Assembly (NCBI RefSeq): GCF_032051675.1
Contig: NZ_CP116968.1
Span: forward strand, 992,001 to 1,056,000
Length of the DNA stretch: 64,000 nucleotides
Source: Candidatus Nitrospira neomarina
GTDB taxonomy: Bacteria; Nitrospirota; Nitrospiria; Nitrospirales; UBA8639
Direction: 5' to 3'
Shown piece by piece: positions 9,687-18,814 of the stretch. The first letter of the stretch is position 1, and each line of letters begins with the position of its first letter. The notes below the pieces were generated by a model. The model was not told the origin of the DNA, made no database searches, and worked only from the letters and a program-made list of their open reading frames with translations. The position numbers were made by a program, and so were the translations under genes.

Positions 9687-10199
9687 CTAGACCAGAATCG
9701 GTTGGAGGTTGTCGGGGCATTCAAGCATTGAAGATTCAATTGGGTGGCTAATGCTCTGAAGGGCTTTCACGATCCATTGATATCGTTCTTCAGCCCAATT
9801 ATCGAAAGCAGAAGAATTTTCAAATACCAAGTCCCAGGCGGGAACTGAGTCCAATAGCAATAATTGATGGGGAGCGTTATGTCCTGGAAAAAACACCACC
9901 AAGACTGCCGATTTTCCCATGAGACTGATATCCGTAAACATATGTATCATGGCTTGGGCTGGAAGCTCATTTGTACGGGAGGCGGCTTCAACGATTGGTC
10001 CATAAATACGATGGAGGAGTTGTTGTGTCGTTTCATAAGGCGATTTGCTTTGATGGAGGTGGGGATTTGGCGCCTCACCCAGCAGGTTCGTCACTAGATA
10101 TTGGAGGGCTTCCCAGGAGGGCATTGCCCCAGAATTGACTAACGAATCCATTAAGTACGACATCCAGTTGCGACATTCAGGCATGATTGTATTGCTCAT
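9687..10199 (-). CDS. Hypothetical protein, ~170 aa
   Basis: The product begins MSNTIMPECRNWMSYLMDSLVNSG and contains a hydrophobic core strand (KSAVLVVFFPGHNAPHQLLLLDS) around residues 95-120, with no signal peptide. I do not recognise the family. The ATG at 10199 is eight bases downstream of GAGG, so it is preferred to the ATG at 10205. The gene is single, with AT-rich DNA on its 5' side shared with the divergent radical SAM genes. Confidence 0.6.
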   Translation of the reverse strand: MSNTIMPECRNWMSYLMDSLVNSGAMPSWEALQYLVTNLLGEAPNPHLHQSKSPYETTQQLLHRIYGPIVEAASRTNELPAQAMIHMFTDISLMGKSAVLVVFFPGHNAPHQLLLLDSVPAWDLVFENSSAFDNWAEERYQWIVKALQSISHPIESSMLECPDNLQPILV

Positions 10200-10541
10200 G
10201 GTCATTTCCTCACAGCCATTTCTTAGGGATTCTAAGAAATTTTAGAGTTGTTGATGAAGAGTACGCTACCAGACAAGGAAGGAATTCCCAGGGCAGATGA
10301 GTGATTCTAATATGAAGATATTATTCGGTCAAATATTAATTTCTTACAATACTGTTTGACCGTGCGATTGGCCTTGACCATTGTTTTTTCAAGGACTTAG
10401 AATGTGGAATCTATCTAATGAAAAAAACTAATAAAAATCAATGGGTTATTTTTTGATTAAAAATAGTGATGATATAGGTTGTTCAAGATGTCAGATTGAT
10501 TGACTTAAACGCGAATAAATAATTTTACCTAAGGTGTTAAA
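10200..10541. other. AT-rich divergent intergenic region
   Basis: This region separates the minus-strand hypothetical gene from the radical SAM pair and is much richer in A+T than the neighbouring genes, as expected for promoters in both directions. I did not find a convincing -35/-10 pair or a named operator. The ribosome-binding site AAGGTG lies just before the ATG at 10542. Confidence 0.4.
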
Positions 10542-12437
10542 ATGAGGATAAATTATGATAAAGGTGGGTTGATTCGCCCCTCTAAGATTCATTCCCCAAG
10601 AGCGACTGATTCCAAAGAGTCCATTAATAAGGCCAAGATTCTGTTGGTCTTTCCCCCAGACTGGTACCCCTCAGAACCCTATTTGAGCCTTCCGACCCTA
10701 ACGGCCTTTCTTCGATCTGCCGGCCATGACGTAGTCCAAAAAGATGTCAATCTAGAAATGTACGACTGGTATTTTAGCCGGGACTTCCTCCGTCGCATTC
10801 TTAAAAAAGTTCCCCAGCAACTTGATCGTCTCAAAAAAATTAAAAAGAGCCGTGAATTAACGGATGAGGAAGTGGATCTTCAGTTAGCTCTCTGCAATTG
10901 TACCCGAGGCTACATCAGCGACTTAGCGGAAAGAGCCGAGAAAGCAAAGGAAATTGTTCGAAGCCAAGAGTTTTACGAGAGTGACAAGCTGGAATGGGTG
11001 ATGAACACATTCAGGGAAGTGACGGCCACGATATCCTTGGTGTATGCCCCGGCAAGAATCTGCATGCCTCCAATGGAAACCGATTTATCCTATAAACTGT
11101 TTATGTCGTCTGAAGTGCTTGAGGCCGTTGAGGATACCCAAGTCAATATTTATCGGGATGTATTTGAGGAAATTCTGAAGCCGGCCATTCTGGCCGAAAA
11201 GCCTGATGTCATTGGGATTTCAATTGTTCTTCGTCAGCAATTGTTTTCTTCTATGACATTTTGTGCACTCATTAAGGAGCAATTTCCCGATATTCATGTG
11301 ACCATCGGAGGCAATACTGTCACCCGCCTGAGAGAAGTGCTTCCAGATATCCCCAATCTCTTCGCATTATTTGATAGTGCGATTGTCTATGAAGGTGAAA
11401 CGGCCCTGTTGCGATTAGTGGAAGCCATAGGCTCGGATGGGGATTTATCACATGTTCCTAATTTACTGTTCAGAGATGCAGCGGGGATTCATGTGAATTC
11501 CGAATCCTACGCCGAAAATATGGGCGAGTTACCTCCTCCAGATTTCGACGGATTGCCATTAGAGAAATACTTTGTCCCTGAGCCGATTCTTCCCTACTTA
11601 GCCACTCGTGGATGTTACTGGGGGCGGTGTGAGTTCTGTGATCATGGTGAGGGCTATACCGCAGGGTATCGGACCAAAAGGGATTGGCAGATTATTGAAG
11701 AACTGACATATTTGAAAAATAAGTATCAGGCCCGAAATTTTCATTTTACAGATGAGTCATATCCCCCTGCCTTATTTCGGAAACTCACCAAAAAATTGAT
11801 TGAGTCAAATTTAGATATTGCCTGGACCACACATATCCGTTTCGAAAAGAGTCTTCTTGAGGACCAAGTTTGGGCGGATGCCAGGACATCGGGATGTAAG
11901 TTCCTTCATATGGGTTATGAATCCGGAAGTGAGCGGGTGCTTCAACTCATGGATAAGGCGACCACGACGGAAGTGATCCAGCGAAGCTTGGAGTTGTCCT
12001 CTAAACATGGGGTTTGGAATCATGTCATGGGATTTTTTGGATTCCCAGGGGAAACTTACCAAGAGGCCAAATTCTCTATTCAATTTTTGGAGGATAATCG
12101 AGAACACGTTCATTCGATTGGATTTGGGACCTTTGATTTGAGTAAACATACCCCCGTCGCGAAGAATCCTGAAAAATTTGGCATTACCTATTATAAAAAT
12201 CCGGAATGGGATTTGGCCTTGGATTACTATTTTACGGTAAAAGAAGGATTGAGTATTGAGGATGCCGAACGGGTTTTCGAGGAGTTTGAGCAAAATCATT
12301 ATGCTGGGTGGGATTTAAAAATTTTCGTACGGGAGTATGTGTTCTTGTACGTGGCCCACTTCGGGACCAATAAATTACCTTCGCTGCAATTTCGGCTCGA
12401 CTCGCAGGATTCCTCAACGAAATTAGCCTCTGTCTAA
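10542..12437 (+). CDS. B12-binding-type radical SAM protein with CX4CX2C cluster motif (paralogue 1)
   Basis: The 631-residue protein has an N-terminal region like the cobalamin-binding domain of class B radical SAM enzymes: KILLVFPPDWYPSEPYLSLP, GHDVVQKDVN and, around residue 250, DIHVTIGGN. It lacks the B12 DXHXXG histidine. The radical SAM core begins YLATRGCYWGRCEFCDHG near residue 350. Cysteines are spaced CX4CX2C instead of CX3CX2C, confirmed in the codons. Such enzymes use [4Fe-4S] and SAM to alkylate or rearrange unreactive carbons; the substrate is unknown. It is followed 19 bp later by a paralogue. Good ribosome-binding site AAGGTG. Confidence 0.85.
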   Translation: MRINYDKGGLIRPSKIHSPRATDSKESINKAKILLVFPPDWYPSEPYLSLPTLTAFLRSAGHDVVQKDVNLEMYDWYFSRDFLRRILKKVPQQLDRLKKIKKSRELTDEEVDLQLALCNCTRGYISDLAERAEKAKEIVRSQEFYESDKLEWVMNTFREVTATISLVYAPARICMPPMETDLSYKLFMSSEVLEAVEDTQVNIYRDVFEEILKPAILAEKPDVIGISIVLRQQLFSSMTFCALIKEQFPDIHVTIGGNTVTRLREVLPDIPNLFALFDSAIVYEGETALLRLVEAIGSDGDLSHVPNLLFRDAAGIHVNSESYAENMGELPPPDFDGLPLEKYFVPEPILPYLATRGCYWGRCEFCDHGEGYTAGYRTKRDWQIIEELTYLKNKYQARNFHFTDESYPPALFRKLTKKLIESNLDIAWTTHIRFEKSLLEDQVWADARTSGCKFLHMGYESGSERVLQLMDKATTTEVIQRSLELSSKHGVWNHVMGFFGFPGETYQEAKFSIQFLEDNREHVHSIGFGTFDLSKHTPVAKNPEKFGITYYKNPEWDLALDYYFTVKEGLSIEDAERVFEEFEQNHYAGWDLKIFVREYVFLYVAHFGTNKLPSLQFRLDSQDSSTKLASV

Positions 12438-12456
12438 TGTCAGGAGTGTTGACCCT

Positions 12457-14424
12457 ATGACTGATACCTTAATTGAAATTGAGCGTGGTGGTTCGACCGA
12501 TAAATCCAGACGGACGTTTAAAACGATGTTGCTCTTTCCTCCGGAATGGGTTCCTACCGCTCCATACCTTGCTCTCCCCAGTCTGACTGCCGTACTTCGG
12601 TCCTATGGCCATGACGTGGTACAGAAAGATGTCAACATTGAAATGTACGACTGGTTTTTCAGTGATTCCTTTTTAATCTGGGTAAAGCTTCGAATGGATC
12701 AGCAGCGGCGAGGTTTGAACGAACGGAAAGCCCGCAAGGAATTGACCGATTTAGAACGAGACCGATTGGCGTGTGTGACGTCGCAAGATGCTATAGATGT
12801 TATGGAATTGGCTGAACGAGCTATAGAGGCCAAAGCCATTGTGCGAGGCGAGTCATTTTATGATGCAGGAAAACTGGAATGGGCCCTACAAACATTTCGC
12901 GATGTTATGCAGTTTATTTCTGCCGCCTATTTCCCCGCTTCCCTCGTTTTCTATCCCATGGAAAGTAATCTGGGGTATCGCTCGGGAGTTTCGACTGAAG
13001 TGTTGGCATGCCTGGATGACGATCTTGTTAACGTGTATCGGGATGTGTGTCGTCAGTTAGTGCTTCCTGCTATTCAGCGAGAACAACCGGAAGTGATTGG
13101 AGTTTCCGTCGGAACCCAAATGCAACTCCTGGCGGGTATGACCTTTTGTAAAATGATTAAAGAGGAATTTCCTGACATTCATGTGACCGTGGGTGGCAAC
13201 GTGATTACTCGGTTAAAAGATGATCTCCCAAAGCGGAAGCAATTTTTCACGCAAGTCTTTGATTCGGCCATATTGTACGAAGGCGAACATGCGTTGGTTT
13301 GGTTGTTGGAAGCCCTGGCGGGTGAACGAGACTGGGGCAAGGTCCCTAACTTGATGTGGCATCAAGAGGGGGAGGTCCGTGTGAATGAGGAAATATATAC
13401 GGAAAAGACGACGGCCTTGCCTCTTCCGGATTTTGAAGGGTTACCCTTGGATGCCTATTTTGTCCCGGTTCGAATTTTACCTTATTTGGCCACTCGAGGG
13501 TGTTACTGGGGACGATGTACCTTTTGTGATCATGGGCAGGGATATTTCGATCAGTACCGTGGAAAACCCGCGCATGATGTAGTCCGAGAAATCAAAGCCT
13601 TGAAGGAGAAATACCAGGCAGAGCACTTTTTATTTTCAGATGAATCCTATCCTCCCGCCTTATTAAAAAAGGTTTCGCAATTGCTGATTGAGGAGCAGGT
13701 GGGGATAAAATGGACGACCTTGATTCGGTTTGAAGAATCATTGCAGGATCCCGAAATATGGAAACAAGCCGTTCAAGCTGGGTGTTGCACGCTGTATTAT
13801 GGGATGGAATCGGCAAATGAGCGTGTATTGGAACTTATGGATAAGCATGCGAAAAAGGCGGTGATTGAAAATAATTTACGGGAAGCTGCCAAAGCCGGAA
13901 TCTGGAATCATGTGATGGCTTTCTATGGTTTTCCGGGCGAAACACGGGATGAAGCCGAGGAGACACGGGAATTTCTCCTGGAAAATAAACGGTATATTCA
14001 TTCGGTGGAATTATTTTATTTTGTGGCCTACCGACATACACCAATGGTTCGGAATCCTGATAAGTTTGGTATCACCATTCACAAGCAGGAAGAGTATGAT
14101 ATGCCTCTCGATTACTATTACACGCTGAAAGAACCAGGCGGGATTACTTGTTTGGAGGCGATGCAATTAGCAGAGGAGTTTTATCAGAAGGATTTTGAGC
14201 CATGGGCTGTGAGAGTTAATGCCCGTGAACATGTATTCCTCTATATTTCCAAGTTTGGTACGAATTACCTGCCCCAGATCTATGCGATGAAAGCCGGGCA
14301 GGATGAACCACGAACTGATGGGGTTCAAGGGTTGATTACCTGGCCTGTGGCTAATGCGCCTTCCGAGAAAAATTCAAAAGGTGAGTCAGGAATGTCCCGT
14401 GTGGTTAGTCATGCTGCTCCGTGA
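12457..14424 (+). CDS. B12-binding-type radical SAM protein with CX4CX2C cluster motif (paralogue 2)
   Basis: The 655-residue product aligns along its whole length with the preceding gene: PPEWVPTAPYLALPSLTAVLRSYGHDVVQKDVN, split by small changes, then DIHVTVGGN, and YLATRGCYWGRCTFCDHGQGY carrying the same CX4CX2C spacing. Conservation of the unusual spacing in both copies argues that it is functional. A tandem duplication with clear divergence suggests two related steps or a heterodimer. It has a longer C-terminal tail than its partner. AGGAG lies 11 bases before the ATG. Its last 20 bp overlap the end of the convergent gene at 14405. Confidence 0.85.
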   Translation: MTDTLIEIERGGSTDKSRRTFKTMLLFPPEWVPTAPYLALPSLTAVLRSYGHDVVQKDVNIEMYDWFFSDSFLIWVKLRMDQQRRGLNERKARKELTDLERDRLACVTSQDAIDVMELAERAIEAKAIVRGESFYDAGKLEWALQTFRDVMQFISAAYFPASLVFYPMESNLGYRSGVSTEVLACLDDDLVNVYRDVCRQLVLPAIQREQPEVIGVSVGTQMQLLAGMTFCKMIKEEFPDIHVTVGGNVITRLKDDLPKRKQFFTQVFDSAILYEGEHALVWLLEALAGERDWGKVPNLMWHQEGEVRVNEEIYTEKTTALPLPDFEGLPLDAYFVPVRILPYLATRGCYWGRCTFCDHGQGYFDQYRGKPAHDVVREIKALKEKYQAEHFLFSDESYPPALLKKVSQLLIEEQVGIKWTTLIRFEESLQDPEIWKQAVQAGCCTLYYGMESANERVLELMDKHAKKAVIENNLREAAKAGIWNHVMAFYGFPGETRDEAEETREFLLENKRYIHSVELFYFVAYRHTPMVRNPDKFGITIHKQEEYDMPLDYYYTLKEPGGITCLEAMQLAEEFYQKDFEPWAVRVNAREHVFLYISKFGTNYLPQIYAMKAGQDEPRTDGVQGLITWPVANAPSEKNSKGESGMSRVVSHAAP

Positions 14425-14698
14425 TCAACCTGTTTCGAGAGGGACGGCTATTCTGCAGATGATTGGTTAGAATTTGATAGGCTGCATGTATTTCTTTAGT
14501 TTTGGCCTCTCCCTTTTTATACATTTCCATATACTTCGCTGGATTATTGGTGAGGCCTGCGTAACGTGACGGATACCAGACTCGCCTGGCTTCCTCAAAT
14601 CGTTGCTGTAAGGCATCAGGCGAAAATGGCTCTGTGAGATTTAGGAGCAGCAGTGCCCGTTCGACGGTCATTGAGTTTGGGTCGCTTGAGGAGATCAT
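14405..14698 (-). CDS. Degenerate J-domain-like protein, 97 aa
   Basis: The product follows the helix pattern of a J domain: TVERALLLLNLTEPFSPDALQQRFEEARRVWYPSRY, then a loop and AKTKEIHAAYQILTNHL. The HPD tripeptide that activates Hsp70 is replaced by YPS, so it should not stimulate DnaK in the usual way. Such J-like proteins often act as scaffolds. The 3' end overlaps the second radical SAM gene tail-to-tail by 20 bp. The ATG at 14698 is chosen; a TTG at 14761 would add 21 residues. A classical J protein is encoded at 36397-37074. Confidence 0.55.
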   Translation of the reverse strand: MISSSDPNSMTVERALLLLNLTEPFSPDALQQRFEEARRVWYPSRYAGLTNNPAKYMEMYKKGEAKTKEIHAAYQILTNHLQNSRPSRNRLITEQHD

Positions 14699-14832
14699 GA
14701 ATCTTTCATCAGAAGGTTTTATGGTGCTCAGCAGCCTGATTGATATGCTCAAGTGTTTCAAAAGAGCAGTGATACTGTCAATTGGATTTCAGAGCTAACC
14801 ACAGCCGGTCTTTTCCTTATAAAATTTTTTCG

Positions 14833-16071
14833 ATGCTACGTGAACTCCCCATCTTAGAAGCTCCAAAGTTATTTGGCAGCCAGGATTATCGCGATGTGTT
14901 GAAGGGGGAAATGGATGCAGGGAAAATACCGTTGAGCCTGGGGAAAGAATGTCCCGTCAAATGTGCATTTTGTTATGAATTAGATCATTCCTACCGAGAA
15001 ACGCTGGATCCACCAAAAACCTCCCAGGAAGACTGGGAGTTTATGTTGAACTATATTAACTCCAAGCCAACAGATCCTCTTCAGTTCTGGTGTCTGGGCG
15101 GGAATGAATATATGGAATGGACCGATTTGTTTCTTCATCCAAAAGCCATGGAGTGGGTCGAAGATTTTTTGAAATTTACCGATAAAAGCATTCAATTTTT
15201 CACAGTTGGTTTTGTCCATGTTCCCAAGATTCATCGATTGGTCGAGCAATATCCCGGGAGAATAAATTTTGAGTTATCCGTTATTACCCTTGGGGAGTAT
15301 AGGCAAAAACTGATGCCGCATGCTCCATCAGTTAAACATCTGATGAAGGTTTTGGATGGCCCTGCAGTTTCCTCTGCAAATTTTTATGCCTTTGATGAAA
15401 ATACGATGTCGGCAGATGCGAAAACGATTTCCAGAATCAATTCCCGGTGTGTACTGTGGATGGGATGTTTGACGCCGGTTGGCGGAATTCAAGAGGCAAC
15501 CAGACGTGTGATGAGGCAAGGTCGAAACTATCTTGCTGTTGAGGCGGAAAAGATATACGATGCCGACCTTCCAAATCTTACGACAATCCATACTGAAGCC
15601 TATGTGACGGCTTTTTTGAACCGAAAGCGAATTATTAGTCTATTTGACTCTTTGGAATTGGAAAAACGGGATTCGGTCGTCATGGCGGGAAGTGTGTATC
15701 GGATATTGTCTATGTTCAGGAAGAATCGAGCCAGGTATCTCCATGTGCCGAATACCACCCTCGGAGGGGATTCTGATTGTACGGTTTTGTTGACCTTAAA
15801 CGACATTGCCAAACGGCTGACAAAAGAGAAATATATTTATGTCCCCCAATGTATTGTGGAGTCTGGAAGAGGTCCGAATCGCGATATTGCCGGGGTTCAT
15901 ATTGACGACTTTGTAAATAAAACCGGAGTGAAGGCGCGGATTTTGCCAAAAATTAGCACGAAGTTTGCCAATAATCGATTATATCGAAATGGGTCCCTAC
16001 AAAATTATGTGGAGGATTATGTGCGTAATCCCTTGGCACGTTCTTATGAAGCGACCTCATTATTAGCGTAA
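14833..16071 (+). CDS. Radical SAM protein, canonical CX3CX2C
   Basis: The cluster motif KECPVKCAFCYE (CX3CX2C) lies near residue 38, close to the N-terminus, followed by a region matching a radical SAM barrel (FWCLGGNEYMEW; INFELSVITLGEYRQKLMP). The C-terminal ~130 residues (YIYVPQCIVESGRGPNRDIAGVHIDDFV) form an extra domain that I cannot name, possibly substrate-binding. The substrate is unknown. It follows the CX4CX2C pair on the same strand with a short minus-strand J-like gene between. The ATG at 14833 is assumed; a TTG at 14782 would add 17 residues, and neither has a strong ribosome-binding site. Confidence 0.8.
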   Translation: MLRELPILEAPKLFGSQDYRDVLKGEMDAGKIPLSLGKECPVKCAFCYELDHSYRETLDPPKTSQEDWEFMLNYINSKPTDPLQFWCLGGNEYMEWTDLFLHPKAMEWVEDFLKFTDKSIQFFTVGFVHVPKIHRLVEQYPGRINFELSVITLGEYRQKLMPHAPSVKHLMKVLDGPAVSSANFYAFDENTMSADAKTISRINSRCVLWMGCLTPVGGIQEATRRVMRQGRNYLAVEAEKIYDADLPNLTTIHTEAYVTAFLNRKRIISLFDSLELEKRDSVVMAGSVYRILSMFRKNRARYLHVPNTTLGGDSDCTVLLTLNDIAKRLTKEKYIYVPQCIVESGRGPNRDIAGVHIDDFVNKTGVKARILPKISTKFANNRLYRNGSLQNYVEDYVRNPLARSYEATSLLA

Positions 16072-16373
16072 AGTTGATAGGAAAATGGGTGATTCAGAAA
16101 TACTGAACTATTAATGAGTTGGAGTTTATATGGTGAAAAGAGTAAGAGGATTGTTCTTTTTTAAAGACAACAATTTGTTCATGTGTGAAAAAAAATGGCT
16201 GATGGAAAAATGGGGGTAGAGGAGTTCCTCGCTTCAAAGGGCTTATGAGGAATGCATGGTGACGGGAGGTCAGTAAAATTTCCCTCTACAGATGAGATAC
16301 CTCCTATGGTTTTTGTGATTTTGAGATTCGTCTAATATATCTTAATCCCACCTAAAATGTTTTCCTGTTGATT
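16072..16373. other. Intergenic region between radical SAM and phzF-like genes
   Basis: About 300 bp of AT-rich sequence without an open frame of note. It presumably holds the promoter of the PhzF-family gene. I see no clear terminator hairpin with a T run. Confidence 0.4.
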
Positions 16374-17306
16374 ATGGATTCTTCTAAAAACTGGCTTCAA
16401 TTTTATCAGGTTGATGTATTTACAAGTGAGCCATTTGGCGGCAATCCTTTGGCAGTATTTCCGTCCCCAGGAGAGCTTAGCGAGCGGGAGTTTCAGCAAA
16501 TTGCGCGTGAAATGAATTTGTCTGAAACGGTATTTGTACTCCCGCCCTCCGATTCCAAGGCTGCGGCCAAGGTGAGAATCTTTACTCCTCTTCAAGAAAT
16601 TCCGTTTGCGGGCCATCCTATTTTGGGAACATTTTATGTGCTTGGGACACTCAAGCATCTTGCCTTGCAGGAGCCCGTGACGAAAGTTTTTTATGAATGT
16701 ACCCTGGGCCTGTATGCGCTTGACCTTATTGTCCTGAAGGGACAAATTGAACAGGTCATTATGTCGCAACCCTCTCCGCAATTTATAGATGTCATCACAC
16801 AGGCGGAGGCTATTTATGATATTGCCAAAGCTTTGGGAATACACAGATCGCTCATTGCCGATACCCTTTTCCCTGTTGAATTGGTATCGACGGGATTGCC
16901 GGTACTAATTGTGCCTATTCGGAGCCTGACAGCCGCAAAATCCATGGAGGTTGATCATTCTGAAGTCTTAGAGATTTGTGCTCGATTTGGGGCTAATGGA
17001 ATTATGATCTTTACAACGATGACGGTGGAGGAAAGCGCCACTGTTCACACGAGAATGTTTGCCGATCCCATTGGTATTTCGGAGGACCCTGCAACAGGCA
17101 GCGCAAGTGGCGCCCTTGGTGCCTATTTAGTCAAGAATGGGGTTGTAGAAGTTGGTCCGACCACTGAAGTGGTTATGGAGCAAGGGTATGAAATTGACCG
17201 TCCGTCCCGTATTTTGGTGCAGATTTTTTCTGATGATGATGTGATTAAAGAAATTAAAGTTGGAGGCCAGGTGGTAATGGTGGCGGAAGGAAAGATGGTC
17301 TATTAG
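16374..17306 (+). CDS. PhzF-family isomerase/epimerase
   Basis: About 310 residues. The family signature is complete: FYQVDVFTSEPFGGNPLAVF at the start, the catalytic Glu in NLSETVF, IPFAGHPILGT, and EDPATGSASGALGAYL near residue 240. PhzF-type proteins fold like diaminopimelate epimerase and catalyse proton shifts on small metabolites; in phenazine pathways they isomerise dihydrohydroxyanthranilate, but no phenazine genes are present. Lying next to three radical SAM genes, it may act on the same unknown metabolite; that link is inference from position. The ATG at 16374 is preferred to a TTG six bases upstream. Confidence 0.85.
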   Translation: MDSSKNWLQFYQVDVFTSEPFGGNPLAVFPSPGELSEREFQQIAREMNLSETVFVLPPSDSKAAAKVRIFTPLQEIPFAGHPILGTFYVLGTLKHLALQEPVTKVFYECTLGLYALDLIVLKGQIEQVIMSQPSPQFIDVITQAEAIYDIAKALGIHRSLIADTLFPVELVSTGLPVLIVPIRSLTAAKSMEVDHSEVLEICARFGANGIMIFTTMTVEESATVHTRMFADPIGISEDPATGSASGALGAYLVKNGVVEVGPTTEVVMEQGYEIDRPSRILVQIFSDDDVIKEIKVGGQVVMVAEGKMVY

Positions 17307-17391
17307 CCAATATAACTGTTTCTCGCCTGCTTTACTTTCTTAATGGAAGGTTGTCTGAAGGGGAATGGAAGAGGAATGTTCCTTAAGATGC

Positions 17392-17949
17392 CTATTTGGT
17401 GAGTTCTCCAGCTATATGTCCCATTTCAGGTAGAATAAGTTTCTCCATTGCGAGGCGAACAGCCCCCTGAGATCCTGGAATAGAAAATACCACCAATTTC
17501 CCGTAGGTTCCTGCGGTGGCCCGACTTAACATGGCAGAGGATCCAATATCTTGATAGCTCAAATACCGAAAAAGCTCTCCAAATCCATCTAGTCGTTTTT
17601 CCAATAAATCATCAACGGCTTCAAATGTGGAGTCTCGCCGGGAAATACCTGTCCCGCCATTGATAATAATGACCTGAAGCGCTTCTTGACCACTGGCTTT
17701 GAGGAGCATGGCTTTGATATCGGCCGGTTCATCTTTAATGATTCGGTACTCTGAGATGGAGTGTCCCTGCTCTTTTAAAAGATGGCAGATTAGCTTTCCA
17801 CTGGTATCGGAATCTGGCGTTCGGGTATCACTACATGTGAGCACCATGCAGACCAAAGATGATGACCTCTGTACTTTGTGTGTGAGATGAGACGGTTGAA
17901 AATGGTCAGTATGTGATCCATGTTCTTTATGATCTTGATGTTCATCCAT
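17392..17949 (-). CDS. moaB: Molybdenum cofactor biosynthesis protein MoaB/Mog family
   Basis: The MoaB/MogA fold is visible: CSDTRTPDSDTSGKLI, an EYRIIKDEPADI strand and the signature IIINGGTGISRRDSTFEAV, ending with a glycine-rich IPGSQGAVRLAM loop. The family adenylylates molybdopterin before molybdenum insertion. The first ~30 residues (from MDEHQDHKEHGSHTDHFQPSH) are a His/Asp-rich extension unusual for MoaB, perhaps metal-binding. The ATG at 17949 leaves 29 bp after the upstream ferredoxin gene, so the two are probably one operon. A molybdoenzyme partner is not in the window. Confidence 0.88.
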   Translation of the reverse strand: MDEHQDHKEHGSHTDHFQPSHLTHKVQRSSSLVCMVLTCSDTRTPDSDTSGKLICHLLKEQGHSISEYRIIKDEPADIKAMLLKASGQEALQVIIINGGTGISRRDSTFEAVDDLLEKRLDGFGELFRYLSYQDIGSSAMLSRATAGTYGKLVVFSIPGSQGAVRLAMEKLILPEMGHIAGELTK

Positions 17950-17978
17950 GCTTAACCCATATAGGCAAAACCTGGCAA

Positions 17979-18305
17979 TTACGACCAAACGGAATCCGGT
18001 TTGAGCTGAGCAGCAGGCTCTCCTTTTTTGATGTGCTCATCCAAAATTACCGCCACATCGGAGTCTTTGACCTGAGAGTACCAGGTTCCTGTCGGATAGA
18101 CGACAACGTTAGGGCCACTTTCGCAAGGCCCGAGGCACGTCGTCCCAGTCACTAATACCTCGCCAGGTTGAACGCCACGTTCAATCAATCCCATATTGAG
18201 TGCCATCAATAAATTTTGAGCGCCCGCAGCTCCACAAGAAGGCTTGGGATGACCAGGAGGACGGGAATTCGTGCATACCAGAATATGATACTTCGGTTTT
18301 GGCAT
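17979..18305 (-). CDS. Thioredoxin-like [2Fe-2S] ferredoxin
   Basis: The 108-residue protein begins PKYHILVCTNSRPPGHPKPSCGAAGA and carries TTCLGPCESGPNVVVYPTGTWY. The four cysteines (CX12C...CX3C) match the [2Fe-2S] site of the NuoE/Shethna-type thioredoxin-like ferredoxins. It carries single electrons in the cytoplasm; the partner is unknown. It is encoded immediately upstream of moaB on the same strand, which may mean that it serves a molybdoenzyme or the cofactor pathway, as an inference from position. Confidence 0.88.
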   Translation of the reverse strand: MPKPKYHILVCTNSRPPGHPKPSCGAAGAQNLLMALNMGLIERGVQPGEVLVTGTTCLGPCESGPNVVVYPTGTWYSQVKDSDVAVILDEHIKKGEPAAQLKPDSVWS

Positions 18306-18370
18306 AAATACTCCTTCTCAACGAATAGGTGAAAGAGAGAAAAATTCAATCGAAAAAATGAACGAAGGGC

Positions 18371-18814
18371 TCATTGAGAGCGAAACAGATTCCACATGTC
18401 CACGCATTCATCCGGTAACTTCCAATGCGTAACTCCCGCAAGAATCCAATCTAAATAATGATCTTTGGCTTTAAATTTTCCAATGCTTTGGGCTACGTGC
18501 GTGCTTACGAACTCTTTTTCTCCTTCCTGAGTGAACACATGGATCTCAACATGACGAAATGCTCCCTCTGGAAGATCGCCCTCGAATTTGTCCATTTCTT
18601 GGACATCCTCCTGGGTGAGCTCAAAAACCCCTCCCCACACCCTCTCACCAGCAGAAGGGGCAATGGTAGCTAATCCACAGCGCCATTGGTTGGACCAGCG
18701 CCCGAATTTGATGGTGTGGTCTGGCACGTATGCCATAAATAAAAATTGTGCTTCAGGTGCACGTCGTTTGAGCTGTGTGGGATTCAAATTGTCCGCATAA
18801 ATGAAAAAACGCAT
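18371..18814 (-). CDS. Gamma-glutamylcyclotransferase-like protein
   Basis: The 147-residue product has the GGCT-like fold markers: FFIYADNLNPTQLKRRAP at the N-terminus (the YxxNL loop), a GGVFELTQEDVQEMDKFEG segment whose Glu is the usual catalytic acid, and HYLDWILAGVTHW near the C-terminus. Members release 5-oxoproline from gamma-glutamyl amino acids or related amides, but many have unknown substrates. It is probably cotranscribed with the ferredoxin-moaB pair, lying 65 bp upstream on the same strand. Confidence 0.8.
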   Translation of the reverse strand: MRFFIYADNLNPTQLKRRAPEAQFLFMAYVPDHTIKFGRWSNQWRCGLATIAPSAGERVWGGVFELTQEDVQEMDKFEGDLPEGAFRHVEIHVFTQEGEKEFVSTHVAQSIGKFKAKDHYLDWILAGVTHWKLPDECVDMWNLFRSQ

